Positions 47,101 to 61,400 of a DNA stretch of 64,000 nt are shown here, in pieces (the first letter of the stretch is position 1; every line of letters begins with the position of its first letter). The DNA comes from Stromatinia cepivora (Eukaryota; Ascomycota; Leotiomycetes; Helotiales; Sclerotiniaceae): positions 150,206 to 214,205 of the forward strand of contig RCTD01000041.1 in assembly GCA_014898415.1 (NCBI GenBank), written 5' to 3'. The translations under genes and the position numbers were made by a program. The notes beneath the pieces are model-generated. The model saw nothing but the letters and a program-made list of their open reading frames with translations. It did no database searches and had not been told where the DNA came from.

Positions 47101-49620
47101 ATCCTTATATTTCATTTTGCAAGTTTGTTTTGATATGAAAAAGCAATTATTATAATTTCGGATTGTATACCCAATAACCATTTACGAATAGCTTATAAGA
47201 GTTCCGATATATTATCAATTCTAATTATAATAATCTTTTCTTTAGTAGTTAATTCTATCTTCTTTTTCTAAATTTTCAATATTTGAATTGTATTATTCTT
47301 TTGTTTAAATAATATAATCCAATTTATTTTTATATAATTATCAATGATCAATATAAAATAATGATTTCCTTGAATCGATTTTGGGAATAATTCTGTAATA
47401 TCGAAATATATAAATTCGAATCTTTTTGATTTGTACAGATTCAATTGTTTCGGAATATAATTGATCATCTTGATAAATATATATATTTTATAGATATCTA
47501 ATTCAATTAGAACCTTTATTGATTTAATTATATTGAATACTTTATATAAATTCTTAATCTTATTTGGATTTAGATGATTGAATCTTTAATGCTATAATAA
47601 ATATCTTTCTTTCTCCTTGAGTATCAATTCGTTATCGATACCTTCAATGCTATCGATTATCTCTAAAGAAAAGCCTTTTTCTTGATTATTTTGATATATA
47701 CTAAAACAAAAAGTTATATCCTTATATCCTTTGATTATATATAAAACCATATATATTCTGTTTTATATTCTAGTATAAATGATTTTTTTATTATCCTTTT
47801 TGAAATATATATAATAAAAGTTGAATTCCTTTTACAATCTTGTTTTGTAAATCTTTTTTCTTGATAATAAGTTTATTTCTAGCCCTAATATATATAATAT
47901 ATTTGAAAATAGTATCTTAAAATCATTTTCATATATTATATCCATTAAACCCTAATAACGATAATATATTACTCCCTTACTAATTTTTATCCTTTGTTTG
48001 ATAATAAATTCTATTGATCTGAATAATAAAGGTTAATCAGATATATATAAAAAAATATCTATATCGATATACTATTTGCTAAAAAAGTCTTATTAATAAT
48101 TTCCTTTATCAAATTATAATCTTCCTTTATTATATCCTTAATATCGGAATCTGATTCAGAAATATTATTAATAGGATATGCTTGGTCTTTTTTGTTGAAA
48201 TAAACCTTTTTCGGATTTGGTGATCTCTTTCTCCTTTGATAATGAAAGTAATTACAAAGGAGTTTGTTGGTTTATATTAAATACAAACAGTTTTATATAT
48301 AATGATCTTTTCTTTGATATAGATCACAAATATTATTTGAAATCTCGAAATCTGATTCTTAGTGTTGAAAAATATATCTAAATCCTTTTACAATTTATAC
48401 TAATTTTGATTCATTTTTAAGACGAAATTCCTTAGCTTGTAAATGCTTAATCTTATCATCAATATTAAAGCTGATTTGGATATCCAATATATCCATTATT
48501 CCTTGATAATCGATTGGAAGATTATATATTAAAACTAAGAATAGGGCAATATCTTGATATACTGATTGATAGCTTTCATCTATAATTCCCAATTTCCTTT
48601 TATACTCTTTCAATTTGTTTTAAACTTTAATAATAATCATATCGGGATGGATATTGGATTGGAATTTGAAGTTCTGGATCATTATCATATATATATTGGT
48701 AGTGATTATATTGACTCTAGTATATTTTGATTTAAAATATCTTCAAAATATATATATTATTGAATATTCATTGGTGAGGGCTTCATTGTTATCATTGAAT
48801 GTTGTACAAATATATAATAGTGTATTCACTTCGTTCTTTAAGTATTCCAATTTCAACTCGATATTATAATATATATAACCATTGATCTCATAGGCAGATA
48901 CTGTATTAGATCCTGCAATCTGCGTATATTCGTTTAATATTTGATCAATTGTATAAAACCATTCTTTTCCTTTCAATTGTATCTTCGTTTGTCTGAACTA
49001 TCACTCATAATTATTTTGATCGAATTTCAAAGGATTGTTTGATTTCGATATTATAAAGGTTTCTTGTTATTTGATAGATATCGAAAATAATCTTCAGATT
49101 TTTAAAACAATCTTAAAAAAAAAAATATACAGTAAATAAATTCAAAATAATAAAGAAATATAAAAATAAAACAATAAAAGAATTCGTAAAATCATATTGT
49201 AATGTGTTTTCTTGTAACTATACAAATTTACTCTTCGCCTTTACTATAATTCTGTATCGGTATTATGCAGATTGCTTTTTGCTTTAATCTATAATGTTAT
49301 AAGTTATAAACTATATTATTGTATTTCAACTCTGTTTCGATGGTATTGTATAAAAACTTTGATTTTCATTTTGTTTTATCCTTATTAACTATACTAATCC
49401 TTTTTCAATTTGCTTTGTTTTCTAATTATTATTGTACAATCGGATCTTATAACCTTTTGATTTTTGATACAGAAAGTAATAATATTGTTGATTATATAAA
49501 TTGAACTAAAGATTTATAATTCTAATAAAAATAGAATTGAGGTTATCCCCAAATATGGTCTATGCATCATTGTGGTTTTGTGACCTCAATTCTAATCCTA
49601 TGATGGCCTCATTTCCAACA
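44139..49620 (-). mobile_element. Copia A copy 3, complete but RIP-mutated
   Basis: LTRs 44139-44304 and 49455-49620; flanks AATTC (44134-44138) and GATTC (49621-49625), a TSD with one change. It is 5482 bp on the minus strand. Gag is 48976-48395. The integrase core near 47468-47268 reads KRFEFIYFDITELFPKSIQG and NHYFILIIDNYIKINWI. RT starts near 45960-45790. The primer site next to the 5' LTR is GGTTATAAGATCC. It is less heavily mutated than copy 4. Confidence 0.92.
48395..48976 (-). pseudogene. Copia A gag remnant (copy 3)
   Basis: Two open minus-strand stretches, 48743-48976 (MKGKEWFYTIDQILNEYTQI ... IELKLEYLKNEVNTLLYICT) and 48395-48613 (MKEYKRKLGIIDESYQSVYQ ... DIQISFNIDDKIKHLQAKEF), are parts of one frame. 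It is the best preserved gag of the family: an all-helical UBN2-like core just inside the 5' LTR. Stops between and after show it is dead. Confidence 0.7.
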
Positions 49621-49625
49621 GATTC

Positions 49626-50783
49626 TAATAAACTACTTGAACTTTTCTATAATATAAATATCAATTATTCGATTAATAGAATCTATATAATAAATGAATT
49701 CCTTATTGAATGTTACATTTCGAATAACAATAACTTTATTGAATTTGAATATTCATATATAATAGATCAATATATTTAGAATATAGTTTATTAAATATCC
49801 AATATATATTCGAGAATTGATTTTATATCATTTCCTATTAATTCCAGTTTCTTTATTCTTATTCAAAGAATAAATTCGGTATTTATATTTATAGATTCTA
49901 TTCTAATTAGAACAAAGATTATTAGATATTTTCTCTATGAATAAAGGATTATTTTTGTAAAGATAATTATAGAATCGTGTATTGAATACTTTATTGAACG
50001 ATTTAAAGGATTTGGTTTTTAAAGGATTTATATTATATAAATAAATAACAATTTGTATTACTTTTATTTATAATTTATTTGGTAAATCTATTATAATCTA
50101 TATTTTTATTTATTTTATGATTATTTCTTGTTTTATATATTTTGATCCTTTATTGGATTCATATATATAAGATAAGGATAATTCGAATTCGATACTTTCT
50201 TGCTTGATTCATTTCTCAAATAATATTGTTTTTATAACTTTAATAATAGATATATTATTATTCTGTTTGATCATTACAATCGCTAAATTATATTTATAAT
50301 AAACCTAGATTATAAAGCTTTAAATAATTACAAATATTTCATTGTATATTTTGTAATAGATTGAATATGAAAAGATTTTATTATAATATATTTCTTTAAT
50401 TAATAAGAATTATAATATATTATTATATCTTTTATCGAAATCAAAAAGATTCTATTGGATTTTGTAAAAAAGTTAAAATAATTGATGATCATTTAAAGCA
50501 TAAAAAATGATTTGCTTTATATAAATACAAATACAATTGACGTAATTGGAACAAATGATGCCTTTTATTTTAATGTTTTGTATTATAAATATTAAATGTT
50601 TAAAAGCTTCCTTCCCCAAATATTCAAAACATTTATATTATATTTCATTTGTATCTTTTCTTAAAAGAAATGGATTATAAGAATAATAAAATGCTTTGTT
50701 TATTTTTCTATTTATTATTAGATATATTATAAAAAAATTGTTTATAGAAATAAATAAAAGAATATTCGAATAAATAGAAAATG
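49626..50783 (-). pseudogene. Element B Copia pol remnant (middle)
   Basis: AT-rich, stop-ridden DNA between Copia A copies 3 and 4. By position it is the integrase-region part of element B pol on the minus strand. No motif survives clearly enough to confirm a domain. 50779-50783 is the AAATG target of copy 4. Confidence 0.4.
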
Positions 50784-53700
50784 TATTAACTTTTGGTGCA
50801 GGAAGTAGTAGTATTGTTGACTATGTAGGTTTAACTAAGAATCTATAATTCTAGTAGGAATAGAATTGAGATTATCCTTAAATATGGTTTGTATATTATT
50901 ATGATTATATGATTTCAATTCTAATTCTATAATGGTTTTATTTCTAATACTTCTTTATTGAGGATATCCTATTCGATTTTTCTAGACTATTAATCCTAAT
51001 ATTTTCTTGAACCTTTCAAAAACAATCTTTGTATAAGGCTTTGTTATTTTGTCGGCAATTATATTATATGTATTAATATAATTAATAGCGATTTTCTTTT
51101 TTTCTATTAAGTTTTTGATAAAGTAATAATTGATATTTATATATTTGGATTGTTTATGCAAATATAGGTTTTTGATTAAAATTAAAGTGTTTTAATTATT
51201 ATTAAATATCTGAATTGTATCTCTGTTTTTTTTAATATAATTTAATTTGAATAAATCTTTAAGTATTTGTGCAATCTATTTTTTTTGTTTGGTAAATATT
51301 ATTATTATAATATATTCTGATTTTATATTAAAGATAATTATAGATATTTGTTTTTTGTTAATCTATAATATAAAACCTTTATAAAATATTATAATTCCTT
51401 TTGAAATACTTTTTTGATTATATTTGTTATTAATTCAATCTATATCTATATATATTTTTATTATATTGTTAAATATATTATATTTTTTGTAGATATCAGA
51501 TTGTATTCTTTTTGATTTGAATTATAATTTCCGTTTGATTATTGATTATAGATATTATATTAGATTCTTTAAAGCTATAATATAATGTTTTGTTAATTTT
51601 GTTATAAATTGTGAAAATCTTTTAACTAAGAATATTATATTTGATTGAATATATATTATTGAATAAATTATATTTTCTATTTGTTATTGATATTTATTTA
51701 TATTTGTTAGTTTATTGTTATTGATTGTTGATCGGAAATAGGTATAATCTATTATTAACAATTTCTTGATTTGATGTTGTTTATATATAATATTGTATTT
51801 GGTTAATATAATATCGAGATATTCTTTTTGGTTTATAATTAATATATATATTCTTTTATTGCGAATGATTCTAATATTTAAGATTTTATTAATCTCCTTT
51901 AGATTCTTGATATTAAAACAAATTAATAGTTTTTTATTGAATCAAATGATTTGTAATAATATATATAATATAATAACAATATCGTCGATATATACTAATA
52001 ATATTATATCACAATCTTTGGATATATATAAATATAAATCTATCAAACTTTATATAAAATCAATATCTAAAAGTTCTTTTTTCAATAATAAACTTCAATC
52101 TCTTTCAATTTATTTCAAATTATATAGATTTCGTAGGACTTATAATATATATCCCTTTTCGATTTTGATATTTTAGAATAATTCGAAATAAATCTTTTTC
52201 TTTAAATATAATTCAGTAAAAATATTTTTGATATCGAAATATAAGTATTCCAAATTTTCTTTTATAATAATAATTAAGAATAATCTAAATATATTTAGTT
52301 TTATTATTGATACAAATATTTTGTTATAATCTTTTTCTAATATTTGATTGAATCTTTGAATTATTAATCTTATTTTAAATTGTTTTATTTTGTTATTCTT
52401 GATTTTAATTATAAATATCTATTTCATCAAAATCATAATATTTCTTTTAAACAATATATATTCTTTTTAAATATTATTTTAAATCAAAAATATAATTTTC
52501 TTTTGGATAATTTCCTTTTATTTTTCAGAATATTTTTGATTCGATATTGCTTCCTTATAAATTCTTAGTATTTTGATTCCCAGAATTTCTTTGGTTGAAT
52601 ATACTACATTTTTTGTATTATTTATATTTATCAACGAAATTATGAAATCTAAAGCGATCTTGTTTTTGATATAAAAATTTATCTTGTAAATAATTAGGAT
52701 TATAATTATAATATATTCTATATTTTTTTGAGTTTTGATTTATATAAATATTGTAATCAATATCTTTATAATTTTGTTTTTCTGTTCTTTTTTAGAATTT
52801 TGTTCTATATCTTTTTTTCGTTTTCATATTAGATATTTTAAAGGTTCGTTTTCAAAGTTCATTATATTCTTTTATTTGGTTTTAGATGATTATAGATTTA
52901 CTTTGTTTTCTGATTCTATTGAAATAGATTTCTTAGTAAAATTTAAGATAATCTTAAATTTTGCTTTTGATATAGATTCAGAGTTTGCAGAAATTGATTT
53001 TTGGATTGGAATCTTTGGAATGATGGATTCAATATCTAAAGTATTTTTGGAAGAAGATTTTTGATTTGTTTTCTGGATATTGTTATCTTTATCTTTATTG
53101 TATATTAATATTAATATATTTAATTTATTTAGTTTCAATTTGACAATTGGGGTGTTTGATATAATCATTAAATTTGGTATAATATCTATTGGAGAGAATA
53201 TTTAGAATGAAGGTGATATAGGTATTATATTTGATATTGAGAATAGAGAAGATACTTTATTTACTATTGATTTATTATAAGGTTTTCGATCTGGTTTTAT
53301 ATTTTTTGTTTTTTGTGGGTTTGATTTATAATTTCTTAATTTAAAATCTAAATTTTCTTTTTGATGAGATTCATCTATGATTATTTTGTTTAATCGAAAT
53401 GTATAATTTAATTTTGGAGAATATATTTTGATATATTTGTTTATAATTTTTGAGTATTTTAGGAATATATTGATTTTCGAAGTGTTTTGTAATTTATTGT
53501 ATCTTTGTCTTTTCGGAATAATCTTAGGATTGATATAAATATAATATTTGCTCTTCTAGATTTTGTATATTTTTATATTTGATATTATATTTATAAAAGT
53601 TTTTATAAAGGATCGATCTATTTCGTTTATATTAGGATCAATATTAATATGATTTTTGATATAAGTATTATATTTTATAATTTTATCCCAAAATTCTAAT

Positions 53701-56261
53701 AATAATCCAGTTTTTTTTAGTATTGCTTTTATATTTGTTTTTGTAATCTTTATATTTTATCCTGTAGGTTTGTTTTGATATAAAAAGGTAATTATTGTAA
53801 CTTCGGATTATATACTTGATGATTATTCACAAATAGTTTATAGAAGTTTTGGTATATTATCAATTCTGATTATAATAATCTTTTTTTTAGTAATTAATTC
53901 TATTTCTTTTTTTCAAGTTTTCAATATTTGAATTGTATTGTCTTTTTGTTTAAATAATATAATCTAATTTATTTTTGTATAATTATCAATGATCAATATG
54001 AAATAATAATTCCTTCGAATTGATTTTGGGAATAATTCTGTAATATCGAAATATATAAATTTGAATTTCTTTGATTTGTATAAATTCAATTGCTTTGGAA
54101 TATGATTGATCATTTTGACAAGTATATATATTTTGTAGATATTTAATTTAATTGGGATTTTTATTGATTTAATTATATTGAATATTTTGTATAAATTCTT
54201 GATTTTGTTTGGACCTAAATAATTGAATCTTCGATGTTATAATAAATATTTCTTTTTCTTTTTGAATATTAATTCGTTATCGATATTTTTGGTATTATCA
54301 ATTATCTTTGAAGAAAAACCTTTTTCCTGATCATTTTGATATATATTCGAATAGAGAATTGTATCTTTATATTCTTTGATTATATATGAAATCATATATA
54401 TTCTGTTTTGTATTTTAGTATAGATGATTTTTTTATTGTTCTTTTTGAAATATATATAATGAAAGTTGAATTCCTTTTGTAATTTTGTTTTGTAGATCCT
54501 TTTTTCTGATAACAAATTTATTTCTAACTTTGATATATATAATATATTTGAAAGTAACATTTTAGAACTATTTTTGTATACTATATCCATTAAACCTCAA
54601 TAACGATAATATATTATTTTTTTATTAATCTTTATCCTTCGTTTAGTAATAAGTTCTATTGATTTGAATAATAAAGGTTGATTAGATATATATAAAGAAG
54701 TATTTGTATCGGTATATCATTTGTTAAGGGAAATCTTATTAATAGTCTTTTTTATCAAATTACAATTTTCCTTTATTATATCCTTAATATCGGAATTTGA
54801 TTTAGAGATATTGTTAATAAAGTATATTTAATCTTTTTTATTAAAATAAATCTTTTTCGAATTCGATGATCCTTTTTTTCTTTAATGATAAAGGTAATTA
54901 CAAAGGAGTTTATTGATTTGTACTAAATATAAACAATCTTATATATAATGATCTTCCCTTTAATATAAATCGCAAACATTATTTAAAATCTCGAAATTTG
55001 ATTCTTGATATCGAAAAGTATATTTAGATCTTTTCGCAATTTGTATTTACTTTGATTTATTTTTGAAACAAAGTTCTTTAATTTATAAATACTTAATCTT
55101 ATTATCGATATTAAAATTAATTTGGATATTCAATATATTCATTATTCCTTGATAATCGATTGAAAGATTATATATTAAAACCAAAAACAAAACAGTATCT
55201 TGATATATTGATCAATAATTTTCGTTTATAATTTCTAATTTCCTTTTATACTCTTTCAATTTATTCCAGATTTCGATAATAATTATATCGGAATAAATAT
55301 CGGATTGGAATTTAAAGTTCTGGATTATTATCATATATATATTAATTATAATTATATTGATTCTAGTATATTTTGATTTAAGATATCTCTAAAATATATA
55401 TACTATTGAATATTCGTCGATAAAGACTTCATTATTATCATTAAATATTATACAAATATATAATAACACATTCACTTCGTCCTTTAAATATTCCGTTTTC
55501 AATTCGATATTGTAATATATATGATCATTTATCTCATAAATAAATACTATATCGGATTCTATAATTTATATATATTCGTTTAATATTTGATCAATTATAT
55601 AAAACTATCCTTTCCCTTTCAATTGTATCTTTGTTTATCTGAACTATCGCTTATAATTGTTTTAATCGAACTTCGAAAGGTTATTTGATTTCGATATTAT
55701 AAAGATTTCTTATTGTTTGATAGATATCGAAGATAATCTTCAGGTTTTTAAAATGATCTTAAAAAATGTATAATGAATAGATTCAGAATAATAAAGAAAT
55801 ATAAAAATAAAACAATAAGAAAATTCGTAAAATCGTATTGTAATATATTTTCTTATAGTTATACAAATTTGTTTTTTGCTTTTGTTATAATTCTATATCG
55901 GTATTATATAGATTGCTTTTCGTTCTGATTTGTAATATTGTAAATTATAAACTATATTGTTGTATTTCAATTCTATTTCGATGATATTATATAAAAACTT
56001 TGATTTTCATTCTGTTTCATTTTTATTAGCTATATTAATCTTTTTTCGATTTGCTTTGCTTTCTAATTATTATTGTGCAACCGGATTTCATAATCTATTA
56101 ACTTTTGGTACAGGAAATAATAGTATTGTTGATTATATAGGTTTAACTAAGGATCTATAATTCTAATAGAAATAGAATTGAGGTTATCCCCAAATATGGT
56201 CTATACATCATTGTGATCACGTGACCTCAATTCTAATCCTATGATGGCCTCATTTCCAACA
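50784..56261 (-). mobile_element. Copia A copy 4, complete, strongly RIP-mutated
   Basis: LTRs 50784-50949 and 56096-56261; perfect TSD AAATG at 50779-50783 and 56262-56266. It is 5478 bp on the minus strand. The protease/GAG-pre-integrase remnant at 54590-54237 reads ILYISKLEINLLSEKRIYKT. The primer site at the inner edge of the 5' LTR is GATTATGAAATCCGG. Confidence 0.92.
54237..54590 (-). pseudogene. Copia A GAG-pre-integrase region (copy 4)
   Basis: A 117-residue minus-strand stretch. LLSNILYISKLEINLLSEKR is the Copia segment after the protease (L.NVLYVP.L..NLLS), followed by a region that normally leads into the integrase zinc finger. It is closed by stops; a remnant of the gag-pol frame. 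Confidence 0.7.
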
Positions 56262-56266
56262 AAATG

Positions 56267-58182
56267 GTTTATATTTTAAAAATACAAGATTTTCAATATA
56301 AATATATTATACAATTATTATATTATTTATATAATCTCCTTTACAAAGAGTATAGTTATATTCTGAAAATTATAGACTGGTTTTTTTTAATCGAGTTTCC
56401 GAAATGATATTGATATGAAAGTTAGGGATGAGTATTACATCATTCAAGATCAGATTATTATTAGAGTAATCTTCTTTTTTGATGATCTCTTTGATAATAT
56501 AAATTCTGTGTTCTAGAACTTGGAAATTGGAAGTGTTTGCTTTTATAAGATTATTAGGATCGGATAGTCGATATCGATAATTATTCAACAGAAATATATT
56601 ATTTACAATATATATAATATTATAATTATCAAGCAAAATGCTATTAAATAAATAATATATTCTTATTATTGTAAAGTATACTTTTGATTGATTATATCAA
56701 GTATCCAAAATAACAATGTTGATTGAAGGTTCTAAAGGATCAATAGAATTTTTCATTTATTTCCTTTTGATCTAATCAGAATAAAATTGCTTTTATAAAT
56801 ACAATCTTGTTTAATCCCTAATTACTTGTAACTCGTTTTCACTAAATATTCTTTTAAACAATGAATTGATCCTTCCAATAAATATTAATTCTATAATTTT
56901 GTAATTGTAAATAATATAACCATAACCAATTTTATTGTTTTATTCAAATTCGATTTTATAAAAATATTTCTAGATCTTTTTGATCCCTTGATTGTTTTTA
57001 GAATTGATATTCTTTTTATTTTTTTTAAACTTTTTATTATTTTAGGAAAAAATAAATATAGAATATATTTCTTCTTTAGTTTTTAAGGAAATAAAATCCT
57101 AGAAGATTAATTCTTCAAAAATGTTTCTAAATTGTTTAAATAAGAAATTGAGTAATCCAAATTGATTGTTTATTTCGATCTATATAATTATAATATTTGT
57201 TTAGATTGGAAATATTCTGATATTAATAATTTATAGAAAAGTATTAATAGTGATTTTATTCTATATTTTAATGATTTTGTATACAAAAGTTTTGGTATAG
57301 ATTATAATCCAATTCCTATATTATTTGATAGAATCGATTCTGCCGAGTAAGGTTTGTATTAAAATAGACCGATATTCTTGTAGTATTGCGAATTTGGTAA
57401 TAATTATTATAAATACAAGCTTCTTTTTGAATATATTGATAATTATTTTGAATGAAAGAATTGTAATACTTTGATTGAAAATGGATAACTTTATAAAATA
57501 TATTTGATTAATTGACGATTTAATTTATTTATAAATATCCTGGAAAGTTTTGTGATTTTATATATATTCTTATTATTAATATTAATATTTTAATTGGAAA
57601 GAAATAAGTTCGAAAGAGATTTCTTGGAAGATAATTGGGAGTGGAGCAATAGATTTATTAGAAATGGATTCTAATATATTATTATTAGAATCTTTCATTT
57701 TTGTATTTTTATTAATATCTTTTTTGAATTGAATTGTTACAAGATATTCTGAGAATTCTTTTTAATATTGAATTTATTTCTTTTGATTATATTTGATTTG
57801 AAGATTGATAACGAAAAGTAAAATAAATAATTTGATTAAAAATCAATCGATCTAAATATAGATAAATTCATTTATTAAATCAGAATTTGAAATAGATATT
57901 GTTGATATAGAAACAAACAAATCGTTTTTTAGATTGATTGAATCCCAGATTTCTTGAATTTGATATTTATTTTTCAAATATAGATATCATTCTAATTATT
58001 GAATATAGATTGTAAAAAGAAAATCGTTTTGATTCTTTATTATATTGAATAAAGGTAATTGAATTGATATAAATATTGAATTATAGATAAAATAAAAATA
58101 ATATTTTAAGAATGATTCCTTGAGTATTTAATAATCATCGGATAAAAAGTTGTATAGATTTAAAAGCTATTAGGTTTATAAC
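56267..58182 (-). pseudogene. Element B Copia gag and protease remnant
   Basis: On the minus strand, 56636-56370 reads YIVNNIFLLNNYRYRLSDPN ... YSNNNLILNDVILIPNFHIN followed by IISETRLKK. This is a Copia protease and following segment (V.N....F....V...LYIP....NLIS), from a family clearly different from Copia A. Upstream to about 57800 is decayed gag. The last ~380 bp before the LTR at 58183 look noncoding and contain the GTTATAAACC primer-site candidate at the LTR edge. Confidence 0.65.
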
Positions 58183-58491
58183 TATTATGGGATAATATAA
58201 TTACAGAGCATTTTCAGGGATCAAGGAATAAATAGTATATATAATTAGTAAAATAAAAGAATTGAATGATTTACCCTTGATTATATAAATCAAAAACTAT
58301 ATATATAGAACAAATGAATGATTATTTAATTGATATGCACCTTAATTAGGCTAGATCTTTGTTTATTAGAATATCAGGATCATCTTATCAATTAGTAGAT
58401 TAATAAGGATTAATAGATCCTTCATTCCGATTGGAAAATATACGCTTTGATCCTTTATAAGATACAGGGGATCACAGGGCTTTCCGTGACA
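58183..58491 (-). repeat. Element B, right LTR (5' LTR for minus orientation)
   Basis: 309 bp. The inner left end is mutated (TATTATGGGATAATATAATT); the outer right end is intact (GGATCACAGGGCTTTCCGTGACA-type end). TSD TATAT follows at 58492-58496. Confidence 0.9.
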
Positions 58492-58496
58492 TATAT

Positions 58497-61400
58497 CTAG
58501 TTTATTTAATTTCAATTCGATAATTGGGATACTTGATATAATCATTGAACTTGATATAATATTTATTAAAGAAAACATTTGGAATAAAGGTAATATAGAT
58601 ATTATATTTAATATTAAGGATAAAAAAAATACCAAAAATGGAAAAAGTATTGAGAATAAAGAAGGTACTTTGTTTACTACTGGTCTATTATAAGATCTTT
58701 GATCTGGCTCTATATTTTTTGTTCTTTATAGATTTGATTTACAATTTTTTAATTTAAAATCCAAATTTCCTTTTCGATAAAATTCATTTATAATTATTTT
58801 ATTTGATCGAAATATATAACCTAGTTTTGAAGAATATATTTTAATATATTTATTTATAATTTTTGAATATCTTAGGAATATATTAATTTTCGAAATATCT
58901 TGCAATTTATTATATCTTTGCTTTTTCGGAATAATCTTAGGATTAATATAAATATAATATTTACTTTTCTAGATTTTATATATTTTTATATTTGATATTA
59001 TATTTATAAAAGTTTTTATAAAAAATCAATTTATTTTATTTATATCAAAATCAATATTAATATAATTTCTGATATAAGTATTATATTTTATAATTTCATT
59101 TCAAAACTTTAATAATAATCTAGTTTTTTTTAATATTATTTTTATATCTATTTTGCAATTCTTATATTCTGTTTTGTAGATTTGTTTTGATATAAAAAAG
59201 CAATTATTATAATTTCGGATTATATACCTGATAATTATTTATAAATAATTTATAAAAGTTCTTATATATTGTTAATTCTAATTATAATAATCTTTTCTTT
59301 AATAATCAATTTCATCTTCTTTTTCTAAGTTTTCAATATTTGAATTATATTATCTTTTTGTTTAAATAATATAATCCAATTTATTCTTATACAATTATCG
59401 ATAATCAATATAAAATAATGATTTCTTCGAATCGATTTTGGGAATAATCCTATAATATTGAAATATATAAATTCGAATCTCTTTGATTTATACAAATTCA
59501 ATTACTTCGGAATATAATTAATCATTTCGATAAATATATATATTTCATAGATATCTAATTCAATTAGGATCTTTATTGATTTGATTATATTAAATACTTT
59601 ATATAAATTCTTGATTTTGTTTAATTCTAAATGATTGAATCTTCGATATTATAATAGATATCTTTTTTTCTTTTTGAATGTTAATTTGTTATCGATATTT
59701 TTAGTATTATCGATTATCTTTAAAGAAAAATCTTTTTTCTAATTATTTTGATATATACTCGAATAAAAAATTATATCTTTGTATCCTTTAGTTATATATA
59801 AAATCATATATATTTCATTTTGTATTCTAATACAAATGATTTTCTTATTGTTCTTTTTGAAATATATATAATAAAAATTGAATTTTTTTTATAACTTTAT
59901 TTTGCAAATTTTTTTTTTTGATAACAAATTTATTTTTAATCTTAATATATATAATATATTTGAAAATAGTATCTTAGAATTATCTTTATATATTATATTT
60001 ATTAAACCCTAATAATAATAATATATCATTTTCTTATTAATTTTTATTCTTTATTTAATAATAGAATCTATTAATCTAAATAATAAAAATTAATCAGATA
60101 TATATAAAGAAATATTTATATCAGTATATCATTTATTAAAGAAAACCTTACTAATAATTTCTTTTATCAAATTACAATTTTCCTCTATTATATCCTTAAT
60201 ATCAAAATCTGATTCAAAGATATTATTAATAAAATATACTTGATTTTTTTTGTTGAAATAAATCTTTTTTGGATTCAATAATCCCTTTCTTTTTTGATAA
60301 TAAAGATAATTATAAAAAAATTTATTGATATATATTAAATACAAACAATTTCGTATATAATAATTTTTCTTTTGATATAAATCACAAATATTATTTGGGA
60401 TTTCGAAATCTGATTCTTGATATCGAAAAGTATATCTAAATCCTCTCACAATTTGCATTCGCTTTAATCTATCCTTAAAACAAAGTTCTTTAATTTGTAA
60501 ATACTTAATTTTATCATCGATACTAAAATTGATTTAGATATCCAATATATTCATTATTCTCTAATAATCAATTAAAAAATTATATATTAAAATCAAAAAT
60601 AAGGCAATATTTTGATATATTAATCAATAACTTTCATTTACAATTTCTAATTTCCTTTTATACTCTTTCAATTTATCCCAGATTTCGATAATAATTATAT
60701 CGGAATGAATATCGAATTGAAATTTGAAATTCTGGATTATTGTTATATATATATTAATTATAACTATATTGATTTTGATATATTTCGATTTAAAATATCT
60801 CCAAAGTATATATATTGTTGAATATTCGTTAATAAAGATTTCATTATTATTATTAAATATTATACAAATATATAATAATATATTTGTTTCGTTCTTTAAA
60901 TATTCCGATTTCAATTTGATATTATAATATTTACAATTATTGATTTTATAAATAAATATTATATTGAATTCTATAATCTATATATATTCATCTAATATTT
61001 AATCAATTATATAAAATCATCTTTTCCTTTTCAATTGTATCTTCGTTTATTTGAACTATTGTTTATAATTGTTTTGATCGAATTTCGAAGAGTTATTTGA
61101 TTCCAATATTATAAAGATTTTTTATTATTCAATAAATATCGAAAATAATCTTCAAATTTTTAAAACAATCTTCAAAAATATACAATAAATAGATTCGGGA
61201 TAATAAAAAAATATAAAAATAAAACAATAAGAAAATTTATAAAATTGTATTTTTTTGTAATTATACGAATTTGCTTTTCGTTTCTGTTATAATTCTGTAT
61301 CGGTATTGAATAGATTACTTTCCATTTTGGTCTATAATATTATAAATTATAAACTATATTCTTGTATTTTAATTCTATTTTGATGATATTATATGAAAAT

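Larger units (their letters stand above)
21540..58491 (-). mobile_element. Element B: large Copia-like LTR element hosting later insertions
   Basis: LTRs at 21540-21848 and 58183-58491 (309 bp each; consensus TGTCACGGGA...CCGTGACA) with a TSD TATAT at 21535-21539 and 58492-58496. Subtracting the inserted gypsy C, the young chromovirus and Copia A copies 3 and 4 leaves about 8.26 kb. The remaining coding sequence is Copia type on the minus strand: gag-protease toward 57800-56370, then 50783-49626, 44138-42426, and RNase H ending near 35126. Leftward from 58182 the minus strand begins GTTATAAACC, a possible initiator-tRNA binding site, which supports minus orientation. About 1.9 kb between the RNase H end and the left LTR is not pol. 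Confidence 0.75.

Noticed and set aside
17487..53064. A ~109-aa plus-strand ORF conserved four times (17487-17816, 21155-21484, 46090-46359, 52735-53064)
   Set aside because: It lies antisense to the same Copia A pol segment in each copy; conservation comes from the element, not from a gene.
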